From Petunia secreta (taxonomy: Eukaryota > Streptophyta > Magnoliopsida > Solanales > Solanaceae): a stretch of DNA of 64,000 bases. This document shows positions 21,962 through 33,467 of this stretch, one piece after another; positions within the stretch are counted from its first letter, which is position 1, and every line of letters begins with the position of its first letter. The notes below the pieces were generated by a model. That model saw nothing but the letters and a program-made list of their open reading frames with translations, did not search any database and was not told where the DNA came from. Made by a program: the position numbers and the translations under genes. Where the stretch lies: the NCBI GenBank assembly GCA_029990175.1, contig JARKIP010000038.1, positions 27,349,501 through 27,413,500 of the forward strand. The letters run 5' to 3'.

Positions 21962-24573
21962 CTAAGCCTCCGCCTCGGAGTCATCTTTTTCCTCTTCTAA
22001 GCCGCTGCTCGGAGGAAGACTTTCCATTAATTTTTGAGCCATTGTAACATCGCTCTCAGCTTTGTCAATCTCAGCATCGAGGTTAGCCGCGCTACGACAC
22101 TCCTTCAGAGTCTTTAACCTCGTTTGGATAATTGCCCAATTCTTGTCAACTTTGGCCGTAGTCCTCCTCATCCCATGCCTCGAAGCGAAAGAATCAACTT
22201 TGCTCCTCAAAGTCTTGACTTCGTTTTTGAGCCGTTCTCTCTCCTTGACCAGCTGCTCCTTGTGTCTAGCTATCTCATTCATTTTAAGCATCTTCTGCTT
22301 CAAGTCAACATGAAATTTCTTGGCACGCTCGTCAATAACTGATTGGGCTTTGGCTCTTACTCTCTTCAGCTCGACATCACAAAGCTCCTTCAAATGAGCC
22401 ATCCTCTCCTCAACAACAGATTTGGCCTCAAGGGCTTTGGCCATCTCAAGATCGTATTTGTTAGCAGCATCTTTGGCTCGATCAAGCTCAAGCCTTGCGC
22501 TTAACAATTCTTTCTCGAGACCTCTCATTTGAGTTTCGAGACCTGCCCACTCTCGCCTCCATCCTGCCCTTATTTTCCTAAGATTCTCATCTCGACGGTA
22601 TTCGATCACGGCAGCCCTAATGGAGTTGATGTAACACTACAAAGGAAAAATTCTGAAGAATCCGGAAGGGAAGCAAAAACAAGGCTGAAAGAGAAAAGCT
22701 AAGAGGAAGAGAACCTACATGAATGGCATGCTGAGCAGCATCAGCCATCAAGTTAGAAATATGGGATTCCTTAAGGTGATCACGTTTCTTAGGACCCAAA
22801 AGTCCCCGAAGACTAATTGGGACCTGGATATCACAATCTAGGAGAAAATGCTCGGAAGGAATTTCAATGTAGCGAAACTGCCTCCAAGAAGCTGCGTCAG
22901 GAGCAGGCTCGAAAGCAGCTCGAGAAGTCTTGTCTCCCATTCGAGACGGTCGAGCATCATCTATTTCTACAGCAGACAAAGGTTGAATTCCCCGTCTGCC
23001 TTTATCAGCAACCTGAACCGGCTCAGGCTCATAAGTAGGGGAAACCACGATCTTCTCTTGATCCATCTTCACTTCATCGACAGGAGTAAACTTGGGAAAA
23101 GGCACAGGCTCTTATATGGCCCATTACACCTCCAGAGTTTTCCCCGAAGACAACTCCTTCCTTTTCAACACTAAAAAAATGAAGGATTGACGAAAACGAA
23201 GAGAAAGAAAAGATGAAGTCAAAAAGGACAAACAGTCAGCCTGTTTTAGCCCCAAGGTCGGGTGACCCCTCGGCGATAGTTCGTCTTCTTTCCTCCTTCC
23301 CTTTTTCTCCCTTCCCCTTCGAAAGGTTCCCAATCAAACTTTGCAGGGCACTCAAAGTATCCCCAGCCTCAGGGACTTCTTCCTTTTTATCCTTCTTCTC
23401 TTTCTTTCGTTGTTTTTCCTTCGACAGGGTGATTGCCCTCTTTGGGAGGCCTATAAGAAAGAAAGACGATGACTCACCGAGACGAAGTGACTCGAGGAAA
23501 ATGTACAAGATAAAAGTTGGTTAAAGAACAACTCACCATGCCGTTTGCATGCCCAACGATTCTCATCCAAAGCGGGCAAAACCATCCATGATCTTTCCGA
23601 TCTAGGTTTGGCATCAATAATGACATGGACCCATTGGGTCAAATCCAGCGGGCGGACAATTGGGCGCCTTGGCTAAAAGTCAAAGAAGAAAAGTTAAGCA
23701 AGAAATGATCGAAACAAGATCGAAAATAAACAAAAGAGAAAACACTACCGCTCGGGAAAATCAAGCTTCGAGGATAAAAGGTCAGTAGGCAGAAGGACAA
23801 AGCGCTCATTCCATCCACGGTCCTCGATGTCCTCACTCTTCGTGACCAGTGAGTACGAGCCTCGCTTGTTGAGCTGGACAATTTCGTCCTTGTGAAGAGA
23901 GGGGTAGAAGAGGTACGAAAGATGATCCAGGGTGAAGGTGACTCCGGCTAACTTACTCAAGAATTCGAGGCATTGAACATGCCTCCATATCCCCGGACCA
24001 ATTTGGGCATGTATAATCGGTAGGTGCGGCAGTAGGGAGAGAAAAGCCTATCATGAAGGGATAGGTGAAAATGAAGGAACGCCCCTCGACGCTATCGCAT
24101 ACTCGGCTCTTGGGGGCAGGAATACCGACCTTAACCTCGGGGCCCCAATTGCAATCAGAACGAACCAAATGTATGTTCGCCTGAGTAATAAGACTCGGCG
24201 TATCCATTACTAAGATATTCCTTTTCCTCCCGACTTTCAACTCAGTCTGAAGCTGTATAACGAAATCCTTCGAGAGGTCAATCTTCGAAGGGATAACGTG
24301 GTAAGGTTTAAGCTCGAGATTGTTTGAAAGAAGTCCATCGTCGCCAGTATCCCTCATGGTGACATCCTCATCGTCCACCACAACTGTCCTAGCAGCCTCA
24401 GCCGTGGCTGGACGCTGTTCTTTATCTAAGCCACTTGGGCGAGGTAAATCCTCCATGTTAAAATTAGGAGGGACGATTACGTTCAATGGTTCAGGAACAT
24501 TAACTAGTTTGCCACAAATAATCATGGCGTCGACAAAAGAAGGTGAAGAATTTGGCCAATTTTGTTGAGACAT
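21962..24573 (-). pseudogene. Element A antisense gene (aORF), intron-bearing, frame broken
   Basis: Runs opposite to gag. It starts MSQQNWPNSSPSF and keeps the conserved core SRVCDSVEGRSFIFTYPFMIGFSLP, then FTLDHLSYLFYPSLHKDEIVQLNKRGSY, a Lys-rich segment (KEKQRKKEKKDKKEE) and a long coiled-coil tail (22609-21962) ending EEEKDDSEAEA. Introns sit where they do in elements B and C: donor near 23755, acceptor after 23672, donor at 23536, and a last intron at about 22617-22718. The core resembles the plant 'putative gypsy-type transposon' (Transposase_28) family. A frameshift lies near 24000-24040 and the exon 1-2 junction no longer keeps frame, so I call it broken. Confidence 0.75.
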
Positions 24574-24663
24574 TTCTTAAAATTTCCTGGGCAACAAAGA
24601 AGATTCAAAGATTTTTTACTGTTAAAAGAAAGAAGATGTGTGAAGAAGAAGAAGAGGCGTACC

Positions 24664-24748
24664 TATATATAGGTTAAGGCGCCATGAATACAATTTCATG
24701 GGAAAGGCAAAACAGGATATCACGCCCAATCAGTGATCGCCACACGTG
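24664..24748 (-). promoter_or_regulatory. Element A antisense promoter: TATA box and G-box
   Basis: TATATATA at 24664-24671 lies 91 bp before the antisense ATG at 24573, and CACGTG at 24743-24748 lies 72 bp further upstream. Elements B and C have the same order of sites, which supports a dedicated promoter reading from the 3' LTR side towards gag. Confidence 0.65.
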
Positions 24749-24804
24749 ATTGATGGGAATATGGAGTGACAACCGCCGCTTTAAAATTCCAAGACGCAAA
24801 AACA

Positions 24805-24882
24805 GCCACGTCAATCTCCCGCTTAAAATTCATTCCACTCATCGACAGATTTGGCAACTACTCGAGGAGTCGGGGGACCATC
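24805..24882. promoter_or_regulatory. Element A conserved block, hairpin and polypurine tract
   Basis: A block GCCACGTC...CCCGC...TTCATTCCACTC (24805-24840) is shared with elements B, C and D. Arms ACTCATCGA (24837-24845) and TCGAGGAGT (24862-24870) can pair with one mismatch. The second arm runs straight into the polypurine tract GTCGGGGGACCATC before the LTR. Confidence 0.65.
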
Positions 24883-25465
24883 TGTATTGGATGAAAAATC
24901 ATCGAGGCCACGAGCAAGGCCTCGAGACCTGATATGAGCCTACTTTACGAGGCGAACCCACGAGAGGAAACGACACGACTCTCCACCTCGGGAAGCCATC
25001 TCGGGAGATGAGGAAAACCAAGTTCGAAGCATCAAGTTCGGAAAGATCATCACAACAACATGGTTCCCGAGCAATTATAACGCCTTTGCCAAACGAGGCC
25101 CGGTCTTTTATAACCATCGACCGTTGCTCTGGTATTTAAGGAGGAGATCATGAGCTGACCACGATCAAATGTGGAGTGCTGACCATAAAGGCATAGTTAT
25201 TATGGCTATAACGTTATTCTTTTTCTTAATTATAAATAGGACTCATTTGTAATCAAGCAGGGCATCCATATATATAATACTTGACTTATACTTCTTACAC
25301 TTTGTCTCGTCTATCAATTGGCTTTTTTCTTACTTCATTATATTTTAAAGCACTCATATCGTTTAAATCTGATCCTAGCCAAAGCACGACTTTGGTACAA
25401 GCGAATTATCAATAATACCAAACATAAAGTCGATTTGTTGTCCTATCCCGATTTAGGCCAATACA
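24883..25465 (+). repeat. Element A 3' LTR, 583 bp
   Basis: Starts TGTATTGGATG after the polypurine tract and ends GGCCAATACA. Its end lies 960 bp before the ATG of the MYB gene on the same strand, so transcripts from it could read towards that gene. Confidence 0.9.
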
Positions 25466-26425
25466 AAAATAACTTGAGAATATAACTAGAAACACTTCAA
25501 ATAAATACTAACAGAATGAGAGATTTTAGGTAATCCTAAAAAAATTTCATGCCAACCTACATTACCACTCTTCATTTTTAGTCTCTTATAGAAAAAAAAG
25601 GAAATATTAAACTCTGAAAGCTCTTGAAGTTTATATCTTAATTTCAATTTACTCCTAATAATTGAAGCAAAAAAATAAATCCTTAATGACAAGCTTTTAA
25701 CCATAGAAATTTCATGACGTTCCAGGGTTACTTATTAAGAATGTGCCAGAAACCTTTTTCTTTTTTTAAGTGCCAAATAAAAGATGTCATGAGATAAAAT
25801 GAAATGGAGGGAGTAAAATAATTTAGAAATCTTGGAACTTATACGACCAGACAGTCATGATTTCTTAGAATGGTAAGTAAGAGAGACGTGCAATAATAAC
25901 AAAATATCTGGAGAAGGCGATGAACAGAGAATCGAAACCATTTATTTAATATGTAGTACTCTCGAGAAGTACAAAGGATTATTGAAACCTCCAAATTTAC
26001 ACTTGGTTGCAGATATAATAAGCAGAAACGACGGAGCATGAACTAATATTAATAAACCAACAATAATGACACTATATATTGCATGAGCTAATTACCACCT
26101 AAATATAGTTATTAGCAGATCCATATATAATATAAAACATATATTTGCACACTAGAAAAAGACCTAGTGAAGAAATTAACATTAAAGACGAGTGCAAACT
26201 GTCACTGTCGAGAGAGGACTGTTCCATTTATTAATTGTGGCACTTTGCATGAAGCCTTCTCCTCGCGGTTAATATTTGTCCACGTTAGATGCTGTTTTTT
26301 TGAAGATTCCTATAATCAAATGGTTTATATATAGAATTATTAAAAGATAGAATGATGTGTTCACAGCTACTTGAGATCTTTTTGACTAGTCTTGAATATT
26401 TGACTTATTCATCGCGTGATATATC
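25466..26425 (+). promoter_or_regulatory. MYB upstream region with TATA box
   Basis: This is the only non-transposon DNA upstream of the MYB gene. A TATATATAG box at about 26325-26333 lies some 95 bp before the ATG, a normal spacing for a plant core promoter. No other open frame here is convincing. A CCAACCTAC word near 25552 resembles an AC element, but short words of this kind occur by chance. Confidence 0.55.
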
Positions 26426-27725
26426 ATGAATACTTCTGTTTTTACGTCGTCGGGGGTACTGAGGAAAGGAGCATGGGCTGAAGAAGAAGATATTCTCTTA
26501 AGAAAATGTATTGAGAAGTACGGGGAAGGAAAGTGGCATCAAGTTCCTGTTAGAGCTGGTAAAACCTCTGGCCAACCCGCTGTAACGAACTTATATATAG
26601 TATCGTATAGATTTATTTATTTTTTTTGTATGTTATCACTGTAGTTTAATCGTTATTCATTATATTACCAACAAATGCTTATCATACAGAGACTTAATCT
26701 CAATTCTAGTATCGTATAAACACCTTGACTATATAATTTATACAGTCGCTACATAATTAATTAAACTTATGTTTTTATACTGTGAACACTTGTAGGTTTA
26801 AATAGATGCAGGAAGAGCTGCAGGCTAAGGTGGTTGAATTATCTGAGACCACATATAAAGAGAGGTGACTTTTGTCCGGAGGAAGTGGACCTTATTCAGA
26901 GGCTTCATAAGCTTCTCGGCAACAGGCAAGTTCTTGTTCGTAGTATATCATATAACACTCGATTACTGATCCCTTTTATCTCCCTTCCCTTTTGTTAAAT
27001 TCTGTATGCATATTCAAGTTTCTTTTAAAATGTAACTTCTATACGCGAACAATATTAAAAGAATTCCCATCATATTAAATCACTTAAAAGAACCTCACCT
27101 GGTAGCGTTCATAAAAGTAAACTAATTAGTATTCCTAACTTGAAAAAATATAGAAGACAGATTACCTGTTAATTAAATTACTATGCTTTTTTTTACTAGG
27201 TGGTCACTTATTGCCGGGAGACTTCCGGGAAGAACGGCAAACGATGTGAAAAACTACTGGAATACTCACCTTCTAAGGAGGTCAAACTTTGCTCCTCCTC
27301 CCCAGCAACACGAAAGGAAATGTACTAAAGCAATTAGGACCATGGCCAAGAATGCCATAATAAGACCTCAACCTCGGAATCTCTCAAAATTAGCAAAGAA
27401 TAACGTCTCAAACTACAGTACTATACACAAGGATGAATATAGCAAACAGAAAATGTTCATCGAGAAGCCAACAACGGCCGAAGTCGTGTCGAGAGATAAC
27501 AACGTTGAATGGTGGACGAATTTATTACTGGATAACTGCAACGGATTTGAAAAGGCAGCACCTGAAAGCTCTTCAACATTTAAGAACATAGAAAGTTTGT
27601 TAAACGAAGAACTATTATCAGCATCGATAAATGGTGGAACCAACTATCCCATGCAAGAAACTGGAGACATGGGTTTGAGTGACTTTTCTATTGATTCTGA
27701 CCTCTGGGAATTGCTACTCCAATGA
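26426..27725 (+). CDS. AN2-like: R2R3-MYB transcription factor, AN2/ANT1-like anthocyanin activator
   Basis: Predicted nuclear DNA-binding protein that, in this subgroup, works with bHLH and WD40 partners to switch on late anthocyanin genes. Exons are 26426-26558, 26796-26925 and 27200-27725 (133, 130 and 526 nt), giving 262 residues with no internal stop. R2 spans about residues 14-65 (W17, W37, W57) and R3 about 66-116 (F70, W89, W108). The bHLH-contact signature is complete (D76 L77 ..R80 ...L84 ......L91 ...R95). ANDV (101-104) marks dicot anthocyanin MYBs, and IRPQPRNL (142-149) is a divergent subgroup 6 KPRPR-type motif. The C-terminus is acidic and ends DLWELLLQ. Intron 1 is GT-AG; intron 2 is GC-AG (AG|GCAAGT). 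Pigment function is inferred from family. Confidence 0.93.
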
Positions 27726-27953
27726 ATTACTCAGATATATGATTGGTACTGTTATCTTGTACGTGTGATGTAATCTCAATAAATTGTGTGCGCTTTATGT
27801 CCCAAGAACAACTATTTAGGCCCATTTTGATTCCCATGTACTTCATTGATCTTTCTGTTCCTTCACGTATTCAAAGACTGAGATGTTGAAACCCACTCCA
27901 CTTTAGTTTATTAATCTTCCGTAAAAATAAAAAGAAAAATTAGAAATATATAG
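27726..27953 (+). terminator. MYB 3' flank with AATAAA signal
   Basis: AATAAA at 27778-27783, about 50 bp after the stop codon, is a plausible polyadenylation signal. Element B is inserted at 27954. The original downstream sequence resumes at 38714 after the TATAG duplication. Confidence 0.6.
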
Positions 27954-28507
27954 TATATGGGTCTAAACCAGTTTTAGGATTACAAATCGAATTTGGGTTT
28001 GAATATAAGCAAAAATTCGTATCAAAGCTAAATAAATGCACGAAATAGACGTAAATGCGAAAGAATAACTTGATTTCAATATATTGTAGTAAGTACAAAT
28101 TTGGGCAGTGTTTCAGTATGTATTTCTAGATGCCCGTTATACAAAATGAAATACTATTTATAGGCCTAAGAACCTTGCCCACGTTCTCCACTATCAGTTG
28201 TGCTTTGACCCACGATCTTGGCATTAATGGAAGGAGTTAGTGGGCTGAAGCACTGGGCTGCAAAGCCGCTGGAACCGAGGCTATTCACCGAGGCGCATAT
28301 ATGTGACCTCGGTGAGGAGGCCTTGTTGTTCGCTCGAGGTAGACATCACCAAAGCTCAGCTTACGGCTCGCCTTCGGTGACGACCTCGATGTGTGACTTC
28401 GGTGGCCCACTTATTTGCTTCGGTCTTTGGCTTGTTGTTACGTGCTCGACCGTTGTCAGATTGTGCGATCGAGGCGAATCATCGCGAGCCGATTTTCACC
28501 CAATACA
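27954..28507 (-). repeat. Element B 3' LTR, 554 bp
   Basis: On the minus strand it starts TGTATTGGGTG after the polypurine tract. Its outer end reads ...CCCATATA where the partner keeps CCCATACA. The plus-strand open frame at 28218-28721 is not a gene. Confidence 0.9.
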
Positions 28508-28584
28508 GATAGTCCCCCCACTCCTCGGTTACGTACCAAGGTTACCGAGGAGTGGAATGAAGTTCCGCAGTAGAGTGACGTGGC
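28508..28584. promoter_or_regulatory. Element B polypurine tract, hairpin and conserved block
   Basis: Arms CCACTCCTCGGT (28518-28529) and ACCGAGGAGTGG (28544-28555) are perfect inverted repeats with a 14-base loop. On the minus strand one arm merges with the polypurine tract GAGTGGGGGGACTATC at the LTR. The next bases, 28549-28584, hold the block shared with elements A, C and D. Confidence 0.7.
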
Positions 28585-28650
28585 TTGATCTTATCCAAGC
28601 GTTTCAAATTTTGTCAACGGTTCGCGTCTCTTCAAGTTACTTTTCGTCAC

Positions 28651-28759
28651 CACGTGTCACTCGTCCGTTGGCTTATCGAACGGTCACGTCGTTTTTCTCT
28701 TTTCTCCCAACGTCACAATGATGACCTTTTGCCACTTGACTTTTCCACACCTATAAATA
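28651..28759 (+). promoter_or_regulatory. Element B antisense promoter: G-box and TATA box
   Basis: CACGTG at 28651-28656 and TATAAATA at 28752-28759 precede the antisense ATG at 28893 by about 240 and 135 bp. Order and spacing match element C and, more loosely, element A. Confidence 0.65.
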
Positions 28760-28892
28760 TTTCCCCAACAAACTCTTCTTCTTACTTTCAACCTCTGCAA
28801 ACAACAGTGTTAAGAGAAAAGAAAGACAAGCTTCCATAATTATTTTGATCGACTCTCACCTTTACAGGAATTCTAAACTTCAAGCTTTAGCC

Positions 28893-31722
28893 ATGTCTGC
28901 TACTCACTCAAGACAAGATTTGAGTGACTCCGGTGAAAGGGCGAGGATCGCGCAGTACGCCGCCATTATTTCCAGTGGTGATTTTATCACCACCGTGCCG
29001 GCGCTACATGTGATAGAGGCGGAAGGAGGCGGAGAAGTAACTTCTGGCGCTGGTGGCTCTAGGCGTCAAAAGGAGAGAGCTAGTCGTGACGTCGCTGCTG
29101 GAGGCGAGGACGTCAGCCTAGAGGAAGGTGATGACGTCGAAGGTGATGACGTCATGGAGGTGGCTGGTACTGATGATGTCACACATAGAGATGAGGACGT
29201 CGAGGGCGACGATGCCTTGGACGAGGGTGAGAGGGAAAACATCACCGATGCGGGATCTTCGGGCCCGGTGATTCCTCTCGAGCAAGAGCTCGTGCCTCAC
29301 CAAATAACTCCTTCTCATTTCGACAACGGCAAGGATCTCAAGCTGCAAGTCCAATCAGCTGACCAGGAGGAGAAGAATAGAAACATAACGGTGAACACGT
29401 CGCCGACCCGCATAACGCAAGCCCAAATTGAGCGGGTTAGGAGGGAGTGTAAATTTGGGCCCGAGGTGAAAGTGGTCATTCCTGACCCGACAAGCAGAGT
29501 TTGCCATCATATTGAAGGGCTTTCTTTCGTCTATACTTACCCTTTCACCCTCGGCTTCTCCCTTCCGGTGCATAGGATCATTGACGATTTCTGCCGAGCC
29601 TACAATTTGTGCTAGGCTCAATTAGGCCCCGGAATCTAGAGGGTTGTTCAGTGCATGGACTGGCTGAGCAAAAAGGCCAGGGTTGATTTTACCCTGCAGC
29701 ATCTCATTTCCCTCTATTATCCCTACTTTCATAAGGCCGGGGTTGTGGCTTTGAACAACCGAGGCAAATATGCGCTCCTCCATAAGAGCGAGGATCATGG
29801 GGACCGAGGCTGGAGTGATCGCTATGTCCTTATGGAGACTAGTGTTCTGTCTGCCGAGCCTGATTTCCTTGAACGGTGGAATAACACACGTAAGTGTCCT
29901 TCCCTTTCTACTTCATCCTCGATGACCATTCATGTTGGCTAACCCCGTTTCATTGTTATTTTTTAGCCAACAAGGTCGACATCATTCCCCTCGAGGGATT
30001 GACTGAATGGGTGAGAGCAATGGCCAGGGCTCTTACACGCCCCGAAAGAACGTGGATGAAGATGGCTGCCGACTTCGGTTGGCAATGCAAGTGGCATGGT
30101 AAGCTCTTTTTGTGGTGTTTTACCCGATCTGTTGATTCTGGCTTCGTTGGTTTTATTTTTGCTGACTTCTTCCCCCTTGGTATCAGGTTTCCCACACCAT
30201 GCTGTTAACTCAATGAAAAACAAGAAGAAAAAGAAGGAAGAAAAGAAGAAGGAGAACGATGGAGAGGAGACCGAGTCAGACGATAACCTGGCTTCGGTGG
30301 TGGGTGATTCGAAGGAGTTGAAGGCTGCGAAGTCTTCAAGAGTTTCGAAGGGGGCCCCCGGTCAGGGGTCTTCCAAAGGTAATCACCATTTTCACTCACT
30401 TTGCTGGCCTTCGTTTCTCTTCACCCTTCATTTATTAAAGGAAATCATGCTACCTCATGTAGGCGTGAAGAGGAAGAGGGCAACTTCCAAGAAGCCATCC
30501 CGCTCTGTGGCTCCTCGCACCGATGGAGCAACCTCTCGTGGGCTCGAAGCTATAGCGGAGCCACGGCGAAGGCTGATCGACGAGCCCGATGCAGTCGTTC
30601 CCGAGGACATTGCGGCCCGAAGGGCAGTCGAGGTTGTGGATCTGGAAGGTCAAGAGCAAGATGCTGGGGTTATGGTGGCTAGGTCCAAGGGTAAGGCCAA
30701 TGTTGGAGAGGCTGGGGCTGCTGTCACCGAGGGAACAGCTGAAGCTGGTGCGGTTCGAGCACAATCTGAACCCGCAAGGATTTCATCCTCGATTGGGTCC
30801 TTTCGGAAGCTGGATGTGCCCACTTCTTCAAATTTACTGTCAGGCACCCGATGGGACATATTGAGCCTAATGCCCCTGCTCGGCCCCGAAGAGGATAAAG
30901 TGGTGCAACCATATCACCCAGCTAAGCTATTCACCGTCCTCTCGGCCAATCCTCTCAGAGTAAGCTTGAATCTTTTAAGTTTACTTATTTTCTGTGTATG
31001 TTTCTTCATGCCGATATTTGACAAATTTTCTTCCAGGGGCTCGTGTTGTCGTTGAGAGCCATCGAGCTCGAGACTGCGAGGACCGAGGAGTTTCAACGCG
31101 TGGCTGGGTCTTGGGACAAGCAGAAGGACAGCCTCAGGGCACAAATAGCTGGATTGAAGGCTGATCTAGCCAAGTCTATGTCTGATTTGATTGAGGCTAG
31201 AACTTCCTCTGAGGCAAGGATTCAAGCTCTTGATGCTGAGTCCCAAGCTGTGCGCTCGAGGTTAGAAGCCGAGGCTGCTAGTTTGCACGCCGAACTGACC
31301 CAAGTAAAAGGTGAAGCCGTGGAGATGGCCAAAGAGCATCACGACCAGCTGAGGAAGCATGTGCTTCATATCAAAAAGCTGGAGGGTGGGAACTCCAAAC
31401 TTTCAGCTAAAGAAGCCGAGATCGAGGCCCTTCGAGATGAAATAGCCGATCGTAAAAGTAGGGTTGCGATCAAGGTCAAGAGGGCCGAGCTGGATAAGCG
31501 ATGGGCCATTATCCAATCTCGGTTGAGGCTACTCAAGCGGTGCCGCACTGGCGAGCTTAACTTGGATGAGAAGATTGCAAAAGCTGAGGTGAAATCAGCA
31601 GAGGCTCAAGCTATCATTGATGAACTCCCATCAAGTGAGGCCTCGAGCGGGATGACGATGAGGAGGATGATGAAGAAGCCGAGGGGGGCTCCGAGGATGG
31701 AGGTGATTCTCCCGAGGCTTAG
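28893..31722 (+). pseudogene. Element B antisense gene (aORF), 5 exons, inactivated
   Basis: Encoded opposite to gag-pol. Exons 28893-29889, 29967-30098, 30187-30378, 30463-30959 and 31037-31722 are joined by introns of 77-88 bp with GT-AG ends; exons 2 and 3 (132 and 192 nt) equal those of element C. Exon 1 carries an acidic N-terminus and the core SRVCHHIEGLSFVYTYPF and FTLQHLISLYYPYFHKAGVV. Exon 3 is Lys-rich, exon 4 starts GVKRKRATSKKPSR, and exon 5 is coiled coil. Two TAG stops near 29613 and 29637 (one replaces a Trp codon kept in C) and a one-base loss near 31650 break the frame. Its function is unknown. Confidence 0.8.
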
Positions 31723-32427
31723 ATTTCGGATAGCATTTTGTAATCCTTCGGGCGTTTATGCATAAATTTTTGGACCTTTGGGTCCTTTTGATGTAAATAC
31801 TCTTAGCCTTCGGGCTCTTTAATGAAAAGACTTTCATGTTTTAATCTCAAGTGTTGGTTTTTGCATGTACCGAACATCTTATAATAAATAACTTGCTTGC
31901 AAGACTTGATTGAATTTAATCGATGCAAACTTAGAACGACGTCTCGTCCTCGAGTCGATGCATTCAAAGAGCAGCTTCAGAGTGCAAGATTATAGAAAAA
32001 AATAGATATGGGATCAAGATTATTTCATTGATGATATCAACGAGCCAAAAATCGGCTATTTACATTAAACCAAGTCGAAGTGGACCTTGGGTGAAAAACA
32101 AATTAACAATATGCCACTGCCGGGCAGGATTACAATGTACTAAATCTATTCCTCAGGCGTCAGTCCCTGGTTGTCGGATAGATAAGCTTCGGTTGGGAGG
32201 CTCGATGTCGACCTCGGTATCAACTCTCACCTCTCACTCTCCCCAGTGTTCGGTTGTGAATCTTGATGAAGATCTGAGCACTGGAAATCGTTCTGTTCGC
32301 TTCCTGAAAAGGTCAAGCAAAAATGGAACGAGGAGCAAGTTAGTACATTTCGACCGAGGCCATATGAGCGTTGTTTGGCTCGGGGCTGCGGGTGAATTTA
32401 AAGAGGTAAAGAGAACATTTACCTCGA
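31723..32427. other. Element B spacer between antisense gene and integrase
   Basis: The two genes converge here. The segment holds the 3' untranslated ends of both, including AATGAAAAG downstream of the antisense stop. The plus-strand frame 32028-32531 overlaps antisense to the integrase end and has no support as a gene. Confidence 0.6.
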
Positions 32428-33467
32428 TTAGAAGTAGTACCGCTTTAAATTGGAAATGTTCCAATTTAGAGGTTCGGGCTCGCCTTGCAGATTCTCAATT
32501 TGATAAGATCCTTTTTCAACGACTGCTTTGACTCTGTAGGGTCCTTCCCAATTCGCAACAAGCTTTCCCCCGTTGTCTTCCTTCATTGACTGATTCGTGG
32601 CCTTTAGCACATAGTCGCCAACTTTGAAATCTTTGAGTTTGGCTTTCCTATTGAGGTACGCTTTGATCTGCCTTTTTTGGGCGACCAGCCGAACCAAAGC
32701 TAGTTCCCTTTTCTCCTCGAGCAGATCCAATTCTATGCGCATAGCCTGTTGATTTGCGTCCTTGGTGGTGTGGGCGTACCGAAGACTTGGTTCGCCCACC
32801 TCCACGGGGATGAGGGAATCCATACCATAAGAAAGTGAGAAAGGAGTCTCACCGGTGCTGTTCTTCTCTGTTGTTCGCATGGCCCACAACACCCCTGGCA
32901 GTTCCTCGGGCCAAGGACCTTTCTTCTCATCGAGCCTTTTCTTGAGATTTTCGATTATGATTCTATTTGAAGACTCAGATTGGCCATTGGCACTTGGGTG
33001 ATAAGGAGTCGAAGCAATTCTTTTGATCCCCCATTGTTTGAAGAAATCAGTGATGGCTGCCCCATGAATTGTTTACCATTGTCGCAGGCAATCTCCCTCG
33101 GGGCACCGAACCTATAGATGATGTTCTTTTTGATGAAATCGATTACTTGTTTTTGCTTTACCTCGGTGAGAGCCCCTGTTTCCACCCATTTCGTGAAGTA
33201 ATCAGTTAGCACTAAAATAAAGCGAACACCACATTTTCCCTTCAGCAATGGTCCAACAATATCCATCCCCCACTTCATGAAGGGCCCTGGTGATACAACT
33301 GAATGTAGGGGCTCGGCCTGCTGGTGGATCATCCGTCCATGGCGTTGGCACTTATCACATTTCTGCACGAAGGCCTTTGCATCGGCACTGATAGTGGGCC
33401 AATAATACCCAACTCTTAATAATTTAGGCACCAAGGATTCCCCCCCCCCCCCGAGTGGTTGCGACAT
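32428..33467 (-). pseudogene. Element B integrase remnant
   Basis: Minus strand. Zinc-finger part FVQKCDKCQRHGRMIHQ, then the catalytic core MKWGMDIVGPL, the second Asp in IACDNGKQFMG, and a tail LNRKAKLKDFKVGDYVL...NLKRYYF. A frameshift lies near 33060 within the core. A 13-C run at 33440-33452, where element C has a 6-G run on the coding strand, shifts the frame between RNase H and integrase. Confidence 0.85.

Larger units (their letters stand above)
18316..25465 (+). mobile_element. Element A: Tat-lineage LTR element without RT or integrase
   Basis: LTRs at 18316-18899 and 24883-25465 begin TGTATTGGATG and end CA, flanked by near-matching 5-bp duplications AAGAT and AAAAT. Inside are a primer site, one gag-protease frame (18973-21345), a 0.6-kb spacer, and an antisense gene (24573 down to 21962). 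No reverse transcriptase, RNase H or integrase sequence lies between protease and the antisense gene, although the 3' untranslated landmarks after pol in element C have counterparts here. It is either an internal deletion or a non-autonomous family. Confidence 0.9.

Noticed and set aside
26559..26644. MYB exon 1 reading through into its intron
   Set aside because: The open frame continues for 28 codons past the donor, but splicing at 26558/26796 restores the invariant R2 sequence GLNRCRKSCRLRW.
28218..28721. Plus-strand 167-residue ORF
   Set aside because: It covers the element B LTR, hairpin and promoter block. Open only by chance in GC-richer LTR sequence.
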